A stretch of 64,000 bases of DNA, from contig NZ_CP059833.1 of NCBI RefSeq assembly GCF_014117265.1, forward strand, positions 1,891,069-1,955,068, given 5' to 3'. The notes beneath the pieces were generated by a model. That model had not been told where the DNA came from. It ran no database searches and saw only the letters and a list, made by a program, of their open reading frames with translations. This document shows, one piece after another, positions 54,143 to 63,566 of the stretch. The position numbers were made by a program, and so were the translations under genes. The number at the start of each line of letters is the position of its first letter. The stretch's first letter is position 1. This stretch comes from Corynebacterium hindlerae (GTDB lineage: Bacteria; Actinomycetota; Actinomycetes; Mycobacteriales; Mycobacteriaceae).

Positions 54143-54727
54143 ATGCATGACAAGAAGGATTTCAACGTTCCGGCTAACCGTTATGGGGAGGATGTGGAGG
54201 CGGTTCTCATCGACGAAACCACACTCCACAACCGCATTCAGGAGCTGGCAGATAAAGTTTCTGAGGCTTATCGGGATGCTGACGATGACCTTCTGCTGAT
54301 TTGTGTGTTGAAGGGTGCGGCGTTCTTCATTACTGACTTTGCGCGTGCGCTGAGCATTCCGAGCCAGTTGGAGTTCATGGCGGTGTCGTCTTATGGCAAT
54401 TCGACGAGCTCGTCGGGCGTGGTTCGTATTTTGAAGGACTTGGATCGGGATATTGAGGGCCGCGATGTGATCATCGTGGAGGACATCATTGATTCTGGTC
54501 TCACCTTGTCGTGGCTGCTGAAGAACCTGGAGAACCGCAACCCGAAGTCGCTTGAGGTGGTGTCGCTTCTGCGTAAGCCGGAGGCGGTGAAGACGAAGAT
54601 CGACCTGTTCGATGTCGGTTTCGAGATTCCGAACGAGTTCGTCATTGGATACGGCCTCGACTACGCTGAGCGTTATCGCGACCTGCCGTTCGTCGGCACG
54701 CTGCACCCGCGGGTGTACACCAGCTAG
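54143..54727 (+). CDS. hpt: Hypoxanthine phosphoribosyltransferase
   Basis: Encodes 194 aa. Purine salvage: hypoxanthine/guanine + PRPP to IMP/GMP. PRPP loop [39 protein letters not shown]-terminal [22 protein letters not shown] ([10 protein letters not shown]) has AAGGGG 10 nt upstream; in-frame codons further upstream run through the low-GC palindrome region and are rejected. Confidence 0.95.
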   Translation: MHDKKDFNVPANRYGEDVEAVLIDETTLHNRIQELADKVSEAYRDADDDLLLICVLKGAAFFITDFARALSIPSQLEFMAVSSYGNSTSSSGVVRILKDLDRDIEGRDVIIVEDIIDSGLTLSWLLKNLENRNPKSLEVVSLLRKPEAVKTKIDLFDVGFEIPNEFVIGYGLDYAERYRDLPFVGTLHPRVYTS

Positions 54728-54740
54728 CACGCTTGACGAC

Positions 54741-54775
54741 GACCACGGGAACTACCACCTGTGGTCTTTCGTTAT
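54741..54775 (+). terminator. hpt terminator
   Basis: GACCAC / GTGGTC stem (54741-54746 with 54761-54766) around a 14-nt loop, followed by TTTCGTTATTCTTT. Confidence 0.55.
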
Positions 54776-54810
54776 TCTTTAGGAATTATTACCCGCCCGA
54801 CTAATCCCAA

Positions 54811-54845
54811 GAAAGGTTCCGCCAGACAACCACTGGCGGTAATCG
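54811..54845 (+). promoter_or_regulatory. ftsH ribosome-binding site bridged by a hairpin
   Basis: A strong ribosome-binding site AGAAAGG lies about 30 nt before the ftsH ATG (54846), too far to work directly. Between them is a 7-bp perfect hairpin CCGCCAG-ACAACCA-CTGGCGG (54819-54839). When folded, only TT and TAATCG (8 nt) separate the site from the ATG, the normal spacing. No other ribosome-binding site is present. Confidence 0.6.
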
Positions 54846-57173
54846 ATGGACAATAAGAAACTGCTGCGCTACGGCGCTATCGCCGCAATCGTCCTGATTA
54901 TGATGTTCAGCACCGTGTTGCTGACTAGTGATACTCGGGGCTTCCAAAAAGTGGACACCAGCATTGCGCTCAAGGAGCTGGATGCGAAGAACATCAAGGA
55001 AGCTCGCATTGATGATCGGGAACAACGCGTGCGCCTGGAGCTCAAGCAACCAATTAAGGTGCAAGAACGCGAGGGCGTGACCAAGGTCATCGCGGATTAT
55101 CCTGCACGCACCGCGCCGATGATCTTTGAAAAGGTGCAGGCTTCGGACGCTGAGAAGTACAACACCAAGGTCACCCGAGACACCTTCCTTGGCTCCATGC
55201 TGCAGCTTCTGCTGCCAATGCTGCTGTTCTTTGGCCTGATCATGTTTGTCATGACCCGGATGCAGGGCGGCGGCTTCGGCATGTTCGGATTTGGTGGCTC
55301 CCGCGCCAAGGAACTGACCAAGGACATGCCGACGAACACCTTCGCGGACGTCGCGGGTGCCGACGAAGCTGTCGATGAACTGCAGGAAATCAAAGACTTC
55401 CTGCAGGACCCCTCCCGGTACGAAGCACTCGGTGCGAAGATCCCGCGGGGCGTGCTGCTCTACGGCCCTCCCGGTACAGGTAAAACCCTCCTCGCTCGTG
55501 CCGTGGCCGGCGAGGCCGGGGTGCCGTTCTACTCGATCTCCGGTTCCGACTTCGTGGAAATGTTCGTCGGTGTCGGTGCTTCCCGTGTCCGTGACCTGTT
55601 CAAACAGGCCAAAGAAAATAGCCCGTGCATCATCTTCGTCGACGAAATTGACGCCGTCGGTCGCCAGCGCGGCGCCGGGATGGGCGGTGGCCACGACGAA
55701 CGCGAACAAACACTGAACCAGCTGCTGGTGGAAATGGACGGCTTCGGCGACCGCCAAGGCGTCATCCTCATGGCCGCCACCAACCGACCGGACATCTTGG
55801 ACCCAGCGCTGCTGCGCCCCGGTCGCTTCGACCGCCAGATCCCGGTCACCAACCCAGATTTCAAGGGGCGCGAAGCTATCCTGAAAGTTCATGCGAAGGG
55901 CAAGCCGTTTGCCAAGGACGTGGACATCACCGCACTGGCAAAGCGCACCGCGGGCATGTCCGGTGCAGACCTGGCCAACGTGCTCAATGAGGCTGCGCTG
56001 CTCACCGCCCGCATCGGTGGCAACGTTATTACTGCTGACGCCCTGGAAGAAGCAACCGACCGCGTGATCGGCGGACCGCGACGCTCCTCCAAGGTGATCT
56101 CCGAGCACGAGAAGAAGGTCACCGCCTACCACGAGGGCGGCCACACCATCGCCGCCTGGGGCATGAAGAACATCGAGTCGATCTACAAGGTCACCATCCT
56201 GGCCCGTGGCAAGACCGGCGGCTTCGCCATGACCGCGCAGGAAGACGACAAGGGCATGTACACCCGCGACGAGCTGTTCGCCCGGATCGTCTTTGCCATG
56301 GGCGGGCGCTCCGCAGAAGAACTCGTTTTCGGTGTTCCAACCACTGGCGCCTCCAACGACATCGAACAAGCCACCCGCATTGCCCGCGCCATGATCACCG
56401 AGTACGGCATGAGCCCAGAAATCGGCACGGTGAAGTACGGGGAGGAACAGGGAGACCCGTTCTCCGGTCGCGGCGGAGGTGGCATCTTTGACCCGTCGGA
56501 AAGCGTGCAGGCCACCATCGACGAGCAGACCCGCTACCTGGTGAACAAAGCCCATCAAGTCGCCTACGACATCCTCCGCGAAAACCGCCACTACCTGGAC
56601 AAACTGGCGGAGAAGCTGCTGGAGAAGGAAACCTTGCGCCGCCCGGACCTCGAGGTGATTTTCGAAGGGCTGGAGCCACGCGACGCCCTGGAAGTATTCC
56701 CAGGAGAGTCCGCGAACTTCCCAGCACAGAACGGGTTCGAACCCGTCAAGACCCCAGTGGAACTTGCTATCGAACGCGGCGAGGAACCACCGAAGCGGTT
56801 CTCCATCCTCGAAGCATCCCGCGCTGCTCGCGAGAAGCGCCAGAAGGAACTCGAAGCACAGCGGAACATGCCGATGTCACCAGTGGCTCCGGTACCGCCG
56901 TCGGAAAGCGGGCGACATGCAGCGCCGGAAGGACCTACCCCCACCTACGGCGGCACCCCACCGCCAGCGGACTGGTCCGCGCCGGGCTGGCCACCACGCG
57001 AGGCGAACAATAATCCGTACGCAGGGCCAGAAGCTCCGCATCCGGGATTGCAGCAGTACCCTGCGCCACAGGATGACAAGCCCGAAGAGACCGAGGAAAT
57101 CGGATTCCGCCTGCCGGACCACGAGCAACCGGACCACGAGCAGCCGGAGAACGAGGAGCGCAAGGATGATTAG
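54846..57173 (+). CDS. ftsH: ATP-dependent zinc metalloprotease FtsH
   Basis: Encodes 775 aa. Two membrane helices flank a short extracytoplasmic domain ([40 protein letters not shown]). AAA domain: Walker [17 protein letters not shown], Walker B IIFVDEID, pore loop [10 protein letters not shown]. Protease HEGGH ([15 protein letters not shown]; the usual HEAGH has A to G). The C-terminal 130 residues are Pro/Glu-rich and variable. Degrades membrane and regulatory proteins. Start of an ftsH-fol cluster; overlaps folE by 8 bp. Confidence 0.96.
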   Translation: MDNKKLLRYGAIAAIVLIMMFSTVLLTSDTRGFQKVDTSIALKELDAKNIKEARIDDREQRVRLELKQPIKVQEREGVTKVIADYPARTAPMIFEKVQASDAEKYNTKVTRDTFLGSMLQLLLPMLLFFGLIMFVMTRMQGGGFGMFGFGGSRAKELTKDMPTNTFADVAGADEAVDELQEIKDFLQDPSRYEALGAKIPRGVLLYGPPGTGKTLLARAVAGEAGVPFYSISGSDFVEMFVGVGASRVRDLFKQAKENSPCIIFVDEIDAVGRQRGAGMGGGHDEREQTLNQLLVEMDGFGDRQGVILMAATNRPDILDPALLRPGRFDRQIPVTNPDFKGREAILKVHAKGKPFAKDVDITALAKRTAGMSGADLANVLNEAALLTARIGGNVITADALEEATDRVIGGPRRSSKVISEHEKKVTAYHEGGHTIAAWGMKNIESIYKVTILARGKTGGFAMTAQEDDKGMYTRDELFARIVFAMGGRSAEELVFGVPTTGASNDIEQATRIARAMITEYGMSPEIGTVKYGEEQGDPFSGRGGGGIFDPSESVQATIDEQTRYLVNKAHQVAYDILRENRHYLDKLAEKLLEKETLRRPDLEVIFEGLEPRDALEVFPGESANFPAQNGFEPVKTPVELAIERGEEPPKRFSILEASRAAREKRQKELEAQRNMPMSPVAPVPPSESGRHAAPEGPTPTYGGTPPPADWSAPGWPPREANNNPYAGPEAPHPGLQQYPAPQDDKPEETEEIGFRLPDHEQPDHEQPENEERKDD

Positions 57174-57744
57174 CCCTCAGTTCGACCAACAGCGCGCCGA
57201 AGCTGCGGTGCGGGAACTGCTCATCGCGGTGGGGGAGGACCCGGACCGGGAGGGGCTGCAGGAAACCCCGGCCCGCGTCGCGCGTGCTTACGCGGAAGTG
57301 TTCGCGGGCCTGCATGTAGATCCAACGGAAGTGCTGGCCAAAACCTTCTCCGAGGACCACAGGGAGCTGGTGCTGGTCCGGGACATCCCGATTTACTCCA
57401 CGTGCGAGCACCACTTGGTGCCGTTCTTCGGAAAAGCGCACATCGGGTACATTCCGGGAGCTTCCGGGAAAGTCACCGGCCTGTCCAAGCTTGCTCGGCT
57501 GGTGGACTTGTATGCGAAGCGGCCGCAGGTCCAGGAGCGACTTACCTCGCAGGTCGCTGACGCGCTGATGGACAAGCTTGATGCTCACGCGGTGATCGTC
57601 GTGATCGAGTGCGAGCATCTGTGCATGGCCATGCGGGGCATCCGCAAGCCAGGGGCCACTACCACTACGTCCGCGGTGCGGGGCGGGTTCCAAACCAACG
57701 CTGCCTCCCGCGCCGAGGTCTTGAGTCTCATTCGGGGTGCCTGA
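57166..57744 (+). CDS. folE: GTP cyclohydrolase I
   Basis: Encodes 192 aa. First step of folate (and pterin) synthesis. Zinc and catalytic residues in [23 protein letters not shown] and [22 protein letters not shown] ([12 protein letters not shown]) lies inside the ftsH stop region with GAGGAGCGCAAGG upstream; longer in-frame codons overlap ftsH by 400 bp and are rejected. The stop overlaps the folP ATG by one base. Confidence 0.96.
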   Translation: MISPQFDQQRAEAAVRELLIAVGEDPDREGLQETPARVARAYAEVFAGLHVDPTEVLAKTFSEDHRELVLVRDIPIYSTCEHHLVPFFGKAHIGYIPGASGKVTGLSKLARLVDLYAKRPQVQERLTSQVADALMDKLDAHAVIVVIECEHLCMAMRGIRKPGATTTTSAVRGGFQTNAASRAEVLSLIRGA

Positions 57745-58589
57745 TGCGGGTTGCTGATCTGACGATTCCCGGCCGGTGCACCGTCATGGGCATCGTGAAC
57801 GTGACGGAGGATTCCTTCTCTGATGGGGGTCAGTATGTGGACGTCGATAAGGCGATTGCGCACGCCCATGAGCTGATTGCGGCCGGCGCCGACATTATCG
57901 ATGTTGGCGGCGAGTCCACTCGGCCAGGCGCAACGCGGGTCCCCGCGGACGTCGAACAGGCCCGTGTGGTGCCCGTCATCAAGGCCTTGGCAGCGGACGG
58001 CATCCGCACCTCGGTGGACACGATGCGCGCCAGCGTCGCCGAAGCAGCGGCGGAGGCTGGGGTGAGCCTGCTTAACGACGTCTCAGGCGGCCTCGCTGAT
58101 CCCGACATGTATCGCGTGATGGCTTCCGCTGACCTTCCCGTGTGCCTCATGCATTGGAAGACCGTGCGGTTTGGCGACGCCGCGGGCCAGGCCCACGCCA
58201 CCGGCGATGTGGTGACAGATGTGCGCCGGGTGTTCGACATCCTGGTGGACAACGCCCTGACCGCCGGAGTAAAAGCCGATCAGATCACGCTGGATCCGGG
58301 CCTCGGCTTCGCGAAATCCGCGGCCGATAACTGGGCTCTGCTGAAAGCCTTACCGAGCTTCATCGCCGGCGAATATCCCATCTTGGTCGGAGCTTCCCGG
58401 AAACGCTTCCTCGCCCAGGTGCGCCGGGATCGAGGCCTAGACGTGGCTTCCCCCGTGGAGGCTGATCCCGCGACCGCTGCCGTGACCGCCATCGCTGCCC
58501 AGTTGGGGGCATGGTGCGTGCGCGTGCACGAGGTGGGGGTGTCCCGCGACGCTGTGGACGTGGCCGCCCGCTGGAACCAAGGAGCGTAA
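57744..58589 (+). CDS. folP: Dihydropteroate synthase
   Basis: Encodes 281 aa. Joins 6-hydroxymethyl-dihydropterin-PP with p-aminobenzoate; the target of sulfonamides. CTVMGIVNVTEDSFSDGGQ (phosphate loop), DVGGESTRPGATRV, LLNDVSGGLADPDM and VGASRKRFLAQV are all intact. TGATG junction with folE. Confidence 0.96.
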   Translation: MRVADLTIPGRCTVMGIVNVTEDSFSDGGQYVDVDKAIAHAHELIAAGADIIDVGGESTRPGATRVPADVEQARVVPVIKALAADGIRTSVDTMRASVAEAAAEAGVSLLNDVSGGLADPDMYRVMASADLPVCLMHWKTVRFGDAAGQAHATGDVVTDVRRVFDILVDNALTAGVKADQITLDPGLGFAKSAADNWALLKALPSFIAGEYPILVGASRKRFLAQVRRDRGLDVASPVEADPATAAVTAIAAQLGAWCVRVHEVGVSRDAVDVAARWNQGA

Positions 58590-58958
58590 ATGGCAGACCG
58601 CATCGAGCTCAAAGGCCTCAAATGTTACGGCTACCACGGGGTGCTGGAAGAAGAGAAGGCCACCGGGCAGAACTTCTACGTTGATGCCACCTGCTGGCTG
58701 GACTGCGCCCCCGCGGCAGCCACTGATGACCTCACCCAGACCCTGAATTACGCGGAGCTCGCCGAGGTTATTTACGGTATTGTTACCGGTCAGCCGCGCG
58801 ATTTGATCGAAACCGTCGCGGCGGAGATCGCAGACACCATCATGGCGCGGTATGAGCTGCTCCATGCCGTGGAGATCACGATCCACAAGCCTGATGCGCC
58901 GATCCCGCTGCCGTTTGCGGACGTTGCCGTGGTCGCCCGCAGATCCCGGAGGAAATAG
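58590..58958 (+). CDS. folB: Dihydroneopterin aldolase
   Basis: Encodes 122 aa. CYGYHGVLEEEKATGQNFYV (catalytic/pterin block) and TLNYAELAEVIYGIVTGQPRDLIETVA (Glu of pterin site). Starts directly after the folP stop (TAA-ATG). Confidence 0.95.
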   Translation: MADRIELKGLKCYGYHGVLEEEKATGQNFYVDATCWLDCAPAAATDDLTQTLNYAELAEVIYGIVTGQPRDLIETVAAEIADTIMARYELLHAVEITIHKPDAPIPLPFADVAVVARRSRRK

Positions 58959-58959
58959 G

Positions 58960-59451
58960 ATGCGCGCCGTTTTGTCCATCGGATCCAACATGGCGGATCG
59001 CTATGCGCTTCTGCGCAGCGCCTACGACTATTTCGCAGCGGACCTCGTCGTCGCCTCCAGCATCTATGCCACGCCGCCGTGGGGTGGGGTGGAGCAAGAC
59101 GAGTTCCTCAACGCCATCTTGATCATCGACACCGAGCTCAGCCCGATGGAACTCCTCGCGGCCGCGCATGAGGTTGAGGAAGCGGGGGAGAGGCGTCGTG
59201 AAGTGCGCTGGGGCCCGCGCACCCTCGACGTGGACATTGTGCAGTGCCTTGACGACGCCGTGGAACAAATCTCAACCGACCCCGTCCTCACCCTCCCACA
59301 CCCCTATGCACACGAGCGGGCCTTCGTCCTGGTGCCGTGGCTGGAAGCGGCCCCTCAAGCCACCCTCCGCGGCGTCCCCATTAGCGAGTGCCTCGCAGCG
59401 ATCAGCCCGGACAATGTGGCTGAGGTGCGGAAAGTCGGTGAATTTTCATGA
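58960..59451 (+). CDS. folK: 2-amino-4-hydroxy-6-hydroxymethyldihydropteridine pyrophosphokinase
   Basis: Encodes 163 aa. Begins RAVLSIGSNMADRYALLRSA, with PPWGGVEQDEFLNAILIID and the ATP/metal block RWGPRTLDVDIVQ (usually RWGPRTLDLDIL) and LPHPYAHERAFVLVPW. ATG chosen for GGAGG upstream, 1 bp after the folB stop. Confidence 0.95.
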   Translation: MRAVLSIGSNMADRYALLRSAYDYFAADLVVASSIYATPPWGGVEQDEFLNAILIIDTELSPMELLAAAHEVEEAGERRREVRWGPRTLDVDIVQCLDDAVEQISTDPVLTLPHPYAHERAFVLVPWLEAAPQATLRGVPISECLAAISPDNVAEVRKVGEFS

Positions 59452-59912
59452 AGTCCACCAGCATCACCGCGCTGATCTTCTCCGGGGTGGTCGTTGCCTG
59501 CGCAACAGCCATTCTCACCTGGGGATTCTATGGCTCGTTGCCTGCGACCGCGGCGAGCGCTTCGGTGACGCTGTGGCTCCTTACCCTGGTGTGTTTGGTG
59601 CTGGCCTGGCGGATCCGGGAACGTAAAGACGCTGGGAAGATCGGCATGGACCGCTCGCAGTTAAGTCCGTTGCTGGCGGCGCAGTTTCTGGTTATCGCTA
59701 AGGCCTCTGCATGGACTGGGTCGCTGGTGGGCGGCGCGTACCTTGGGATCGCCATGTATGTGCTCCCTCGGGCCGCGGACCTCGTCGCCGCAGCCGAAGA
59801 TGTTCCTGGGGTGATTGCATCCACGCTGGGCGGAATCGCCCTCAGCGCTGCTGGAGTTTATCTAGAAAGAAACTGCGAGACGCCTCCGCCTACCGACGGT
59901 GAACCCGCATAA
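59448..59912 (+). CDS. DUF3180 membrane protein
   Basis: Encodes 154 aa with four membrane helices (ITALIFSGVVVACATAILTW; VTLWLLTLVCLVLAWRI; LAAQFLVIAKASAWTGSLVG with YLGIAMYVLP; VIASTLGGIALSAAGVYLE). Matches Rv3605c, next to folK in mycobacteria. ATGA overlap with folK. Function unknown; conserved linkage suggests envelope or folate-related role only by association. Confidence 0.85.
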   Translation: MKSTSITALIFSGVVVACATAILTWGFYGSLPATAASASVTLWLLTLVCLVLAWRIRERKDAGKIGMDRSQLSPLLAAQFLVIAKASAWTGSLVGGAYLGIAMYVLPRAADLVAAAEDVPGVIASTLGGIALSAAGVYLERNCETPPPTDGEPA

Positions 59913-59930
59913 CAGGTAGATTGAATAAGC

Positions 59931-60641
59931 ATGAGTGACGATCCAATGACCCAACCTGCGGAAGAGACCAACACCACCGACAAAACCCAGATCATGCTGG
60001 TGGCGTTGGTTGTGCTTGCCGTGGTGGCGAGCGTCGTCATGCTTTTCTCCAATAGCGCAGCAGCAATGAAAGTGGCGGTGCTGGCGGCACTGTGGGCAGC
60101 CTTCCTCGGCCTGTTCCTGGTGGCCAAGTACCGGCGCATCGCCACCGAAGAACGTGCGCGTGCAGAAGAGGAACGAGAAAAACTCGCTGCTGAGCTCCGC
60201 GCCGAACAAGCAGAACTCGCAGCAGAAAACGCCATCTCTGCTTCTGCACAAGACACCGAACTCTTGCAGGACATCCGCGCCCAACTTGGTGAACTACGCC
60301 AACAGCTGGAGGAACTCTCCGGTCGGGAATTCGGGTATGAACCAGCAACCCTCACGGCCGAAGCCTCCCGAATCCGGGAACTTGAAACCGCAACCGACGA
60401 GGCACTGACCGAAACCATCCCAGCAGTGGAGGAACCACCAGTCGAGGCAACTGTGGAACCTTCTGATGATACTTCTGGCGCCTCTCGCTTCGATACCGGA
60501 TCCTTCGCCACCGTAAAACTGGACACCCCTGCCGCGGTACCAACCCCAGAACCGGAATCACACGGCCGTCGCCGTCGTGATGAAAACAAAGATTCGATCT
60601 CTGTTGCAGAGCTGCTCGCAAACCTGAAGAAGAACAAGTAA
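59931..60641 (+). CDS. DUF6779-type membrane protein with coiled coil
   Basis: Encodes 236 aa. Two N-terminal membrane helices (IMLVALVVLAVVASVVMLFS; VAVLAALWAAFLGLFLVAKY), a charged coiled coil of Glu/Ala/Arg (residues 68-115), a disordered acidic region, and a basic C-terminus GRRRRDENKDSISVAELLAN ending LKKNK. Equivalent to Rv3604c. TAGATT is 8 nt before the ATG. The final codons (AAG AAG AAC AAG TAA) are part of a 25-bp tandem repeat. Confidence 0.78.
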   Translation: MSDDPMTQPAEETNTTDKTQIMLVALVVLAVVASVVMLFSNSAAAMKVAVLAALWAAFLGLFLVAKYRRIATEERARAEEEREKLAAELRAEQAELAAENAISASAQDTELLQDIRAQLGELRQQLEELSGREFGYEPATLTAEASRIRELETATDEALTETIPAVEEPPVEATVEPSDDTSGASRFDTGSFATVKLDTPAAVPTPEPESHGRRRRDENKDSISVAELLANLKKNK

Positions 60642-60701
60642 CTTTCCGCTGAAGAAGAACAAGTAACTTTCCGCTGAAGAAGAACAAGTAACTTTCCGCT
60701 G
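60627..60701. repeat. 25-bp tandem repeat x3 spanning a stop codon
   Basis: Three perfect 25-bp units (60627-60651, 60652-60676, 60677-60701), starting AAGAAGAACAAGTAACTTTC. The first contains the stop of the preceding gene; the third ends just before the GAGGAG ribosome-binding site of the next. It looks like a recent slippage duplication of the gene end. Confidence 0.95.
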
Positions 60702-60715
60702 AGGAGAACATTCAC

Positions 60716-61234
60716 TTGGCCGCACTAAGCCCACGGTTACGGGTAGCTGACACGAGTCGCCTCTCGGAGTTAGCACGTCGATTGAGTCAAGCAGGACACC
60801 ATGTGGGGGAGGCGACCTCGTGGGAGGACCTGGCCAAGTTTGATCTAATCATCATTTCAGAGCCGGCGGAATATGTCCCAGAGGCTGTACAGCGCTTGGA
60901 ACCATTAGTTTCATCGCGACAGATCGTGATTCACACCGCGGTGGAGTTAGGCGCCGAACCACTTATTGACCTGCCCGCCCTGGGCATAGCCATGGCGTGC
61001 TTTGGAGACGACTTCATCGTGGATACCTGCGATGAAATCAGTCAGGCCGTGGCGGAAGTCCTCGTGGCCGAGATGCATGGCAGCGTGTGGGCCGTTTCAG
61101 ATGAAGAACGCCCTGACTTAGCCAGGGCGTTGAAAATAGCTGCTGAAGCGAATGCACTGAAACTTCAGGCGCTGCGTAGCGTGTCCAGCGAAGCAGCGCG
61201 AAACATTGTCATCCGCCAGCTGGGTGGGTGGTAG
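60716..61234 (+). CDS. Rossmann-like protein, shortened relative of Rv3603c (DUF2520 context)
   Basis: Encodes 172 aa, TTG start after GAGGAG. LIIISEPAEYVPEAVQRLEP and RQIVIHTAVELGAEPLIDLPALGIAMACF fit the Rossmann/6-phosphogluconate-dehydrogenase-like fold of the Rv3603c family (about 300 aa). The N-terminal GxGxxG loop and half of the C-terminal helical domain are missing. In mycobacteria panC-panD follow; here they are absent. Probably a reduced family member; function unknown. Confidence 0.6.
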   Translation: MAALSPRLRVADTSRLSELARRLSQAGHHVGEATSWEDLAKFDLIIISEPAEYVPEAVQRLEPLVSSRQIVIHTAVELGAEPLIDLPALGIAMACFGDDFIVDTCDEISQAVAEVLVAEMHGSVWAVSDEERPDLARALKIAAEANALKLQALRSVSSEAARNIVIRQLGGW

Positions 61235-61282
61235 GTTACCCCAGGCGATGGGCCGGGAGCAACCCTTAAGGTTTAGGCTTCC

Positions 61283-63355
61283 TTAGGCTTCGACGCCAAC
61301 CTTGCCCTTCTTAGGCCACACCACAACTACTGCTGGGCGTGGGACAGCGTTGCCACCGTCTGGCCAGTGGATTGCTGGCTTGTCCGCGGAGGCGTCGTCA
61401 CCTTCGCCTGGGTGCTGGACGTTGACCATGACGCGCTCGTCGGTGACGATCGGGCCACAGGTCTCAGCGCCCTTCGGGACGGTGAGGAAGCACTTGAGCT
61501 CGCCACGGTGGTCACCCGGCTCGACAGCGCAGGCGTACAGTCCGTCGTTGGACTTGAGTGCGTTGCCGTCGGTGGAGATCCACAGGTTGCCGTGGGAATC
61601 GAAGGCGAGGTTGTCTGGGCAGGAAATTGGGGAGACCTTTTCCTTGTCGAAGCCACCGAAGTAGGTGTAGGCCTCCTTCGGATCGCCACAGACGAGCAGC
61701 AGGTTCCAGGTGAAGTTTTCCCCAGCGTGGTCATCGTCCATTTCCAGGACCAGACCGTTCTTGTTTTCCTTGATCGGAGCGACTTCTTCGACTCCTGGGT
61801 AGTTCTTGCCCTCTTCGACTGCGCCACGGTACTTGTTGTTGGTCAGCGCGACGTAGACCAGGCCGGTCTTTGGAGAGACTTCGACGTCCTCTGGGCGGTC
61901 CATCTTGGTGGCTTCGACCTTGTCGGCAGCGAGGCGGGTCCACACAGCAACCTCGTCTGGCTTCATGCCGTCCACGTGGGATTCAGCGGAACCGTCTTCC
62001 TTGGAGGTCAGGAGCTTGACCCAGGTGCCCTTGCCGTCGAATGCGCCGTCCTTAGGGAGCTGGCCGGAGCCGTCGATCTCGTCCTTAGGGGAGTTGCCCT
62101 CGAACTTGGCTACGTACAGGGTGCCTTCGTCCAGGATCTTCAGGTTGTTTTCCTTGTCGCCTTCTTTGAACTTGCGCGTGGAGACGAACTTGTACAGGTA
62201 GTCATTGCGCTCGTCGTCACCGGAGTAGCAGACGACGGTGCCGTCGGAGGTGATGTGGATGTTGCCGGCCTCGTGCTTGAAGCGGCCCACGGCGGTGTGC
62301 TTGATCGGGGTGGAGGTTGGATCCATTGGGTCGATCTCTACCAGCCAGCCGAAGCGGTTTGGTTCGTTAGGGGTCTTGGATACGTCGAAGCGGTCGTCGA
62401 AACGCTCCCACTTGCGCTCGGATGCGTCGCCCTTGATGCCGAAGCGCTTGAGCTTCTTCTTGGCGTCTTCGTCGGAAAGCTGGTTGGCGTTGCCGAAGTA
62501 CTGGTCGAAGTTTTCTTCGCCGGAGAGCATGGTGCCCCATGGGGTGATGCCGCCGGAGCAGTTGTTGAGGGTACCCAGGACGGTGTTGCCCTCTGGGTCC
62601 GCGGCGGTCTTGAGCAGGTCGGATCCAGCTGCTGGGCCAGTGACCTTGAATGGGGTGGTGCCGGTGATGCGGCGGTTGAGCTTACCGAATTCGCGCTTCA
62701 GCTCGCCCGAGCCCTCAACCTTGGATACTTCGAGGATGGTGTGGCCGTGCGCCGCGAGACCGATCTTGAACTGGTTCTCGGTTGGGTTTTCTGGGTCGTA
62801 GCCCTTGAACATGTTCGGCTCGGTGGAGTACTCGTGGGAGCACACGTAGACCATGCGGTTGCTGTCTTCAGGGTGGTCCAGCAGGCCGGCGAAGTCATTG
62901 TTGAAGCCGAACTGCTTCTCGGCTGCCTCTGGGGTCTGGTTGTCGACGTCGAATTCAGGCGCGCCCTCGATCACTGGATCGCCCCACGCGATCAGGACCT
63001 TCTGCTCGTAGCCTTCTGGGATCTTCACTTCCTTTTCGGTGTTCGCTTCGACCGGAGTGAACTGCATGCCCGGCAGGGACTTGGCCTGGTCTTTCTTCGC
63101 GGAGGAGGAAGCAGAACCCGTGGTTTCAGCATTACCGGAGTCGCTATCAGAGGAGCATGCTGCGAGGGCAGAAGCGCCACCGACGGCCAAGACAGTTACC
63201 GCACCGGCCTTCAACGCGGAACGACGCGTGATGTCGCCGAAGTACTCGTTATTCGATTCGTTGGCGCACTCGCCGAAGCAGGCATTACCGCACTTGTAGG
63301 TGCAGGTCTGCTTGGTGCGACTAGAAGTGAACAGGTTGAAACCCTTAAGTCCCAC
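61283..63355 (-). CDS. PhoX-family alkaline phosphatase (DUF839), Tat-exported lipoprotein
   Basis: Encodes 690 aa. Tat motif DITRRSALKAGAVTVLAVGG, then a lipobox-like ASALAAC. Before it is a conserved Cys cluster (CTYKCGNACFGEC, residues 18-30). Enzyme blocks: GGITPWGTMLSGEENFDQYF, WLVEIDPMDP, RFKHEAGNIHI and MDRPEDVEVSP, typical of PhoX calcium/iron phosphatases. Releases phosphate from organic esters outside the cell. Upstream tandem repeats suggest PhoR control. Convergent with the Rossmann-like gene. Confidence 0.88.
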   Translation of the reverse strand: MGLKGFNLFTSSRTKQTCTYKCGNACFGECANESNNEYFGDITRRSALKAGAVTVLAVGGASALAACSSDSDSGNAETTGSASSSAKKDQAKSLPGMQFTPVEANTEKEVKIPEGYEQKVLIAWGDPVIEGAPEFDVDNQTPEAAEKQFGFNNDFAGLLDHPEDSNRMVYVCSHEYSTEPNMFKGYDPENPTENQFKIGLAAHGHTILEVSKVEGSGELKREFGKLNRRITGTTPFKVTGPAAGSDLLKTAADPEGNTVLGTLNNCSGGITPWGTMLSGEENFDQYFGNANQLSDEDAKKKLKRFGIKGDASERKWERFDDRFDVSKTPNEPNRFGWLVEIDPMDPTSTPIKHTAVGRFKHEAGNIHITSDGTVVCYSGDDERNDYLYKFVSTRKFKEGDKENNLKILDEGTLYVAKFEGNSPKDEIDGSGQLPKDGAFDGKGTWVKLLTSKEDGSAESHVDGMKPDEVAVWTRLAADKVEATKMDRPEDVEVSPKTGLVYVALTNNKYRGAVEEGKNYPGVEEVAPIKENKNGLVLEMDDDHAGENFTWNLLLVCGDPKEAYTYFGGFDKEKVSPISCPDNLAFDSHGNLWISTDGNALKSNDGLYACAVEPGDHRGELKCFLTVPKGAETCGPIVTDERVMVNVQHPGEGDDASADKPAIHWPDGGNAVPRPAVVVVWPKKGKVGVEA

Positions 63356-63450
63356 GGTGGGGCCTCCATTTTCTTACGCGGTTTTAGGGGGTGAGCGGAT
63401 ACAGACTTTAGGTAAGCAGAGTTGCAGCAATTGAGAATCGGAGTTACGCC

Positions 63451-63469
63451 TAAGTGAATTTTCTGTGAA
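63451..63469. promoter_or_regulatory. Tandem PhoR-like repeats upstream of the PhoX gene
   Basis: TAAGTGAA-TTT-TCTGTGAA, two 8-bp direct repeats with 11-bp period; the second is 7/8 to CCTGTGAA, the half-site reported for C. glutamicum PhoR. A DtxR-like half site TTAGGTAAGC lies at 63408-63417. The 63356-63566 interval serves both phoX and lysS. Regulation is inference. Confidence 0.4.
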
Positions 63470-63566
63470 ATAACGGGGCATTAGCGTGTGTGGAGCGGGG
63501 CGTCGAAAAGCTGGCACAAAGAGTGAGGTGTTTCCAGGTACCACTATGGACTACGCTTAATAGCCG

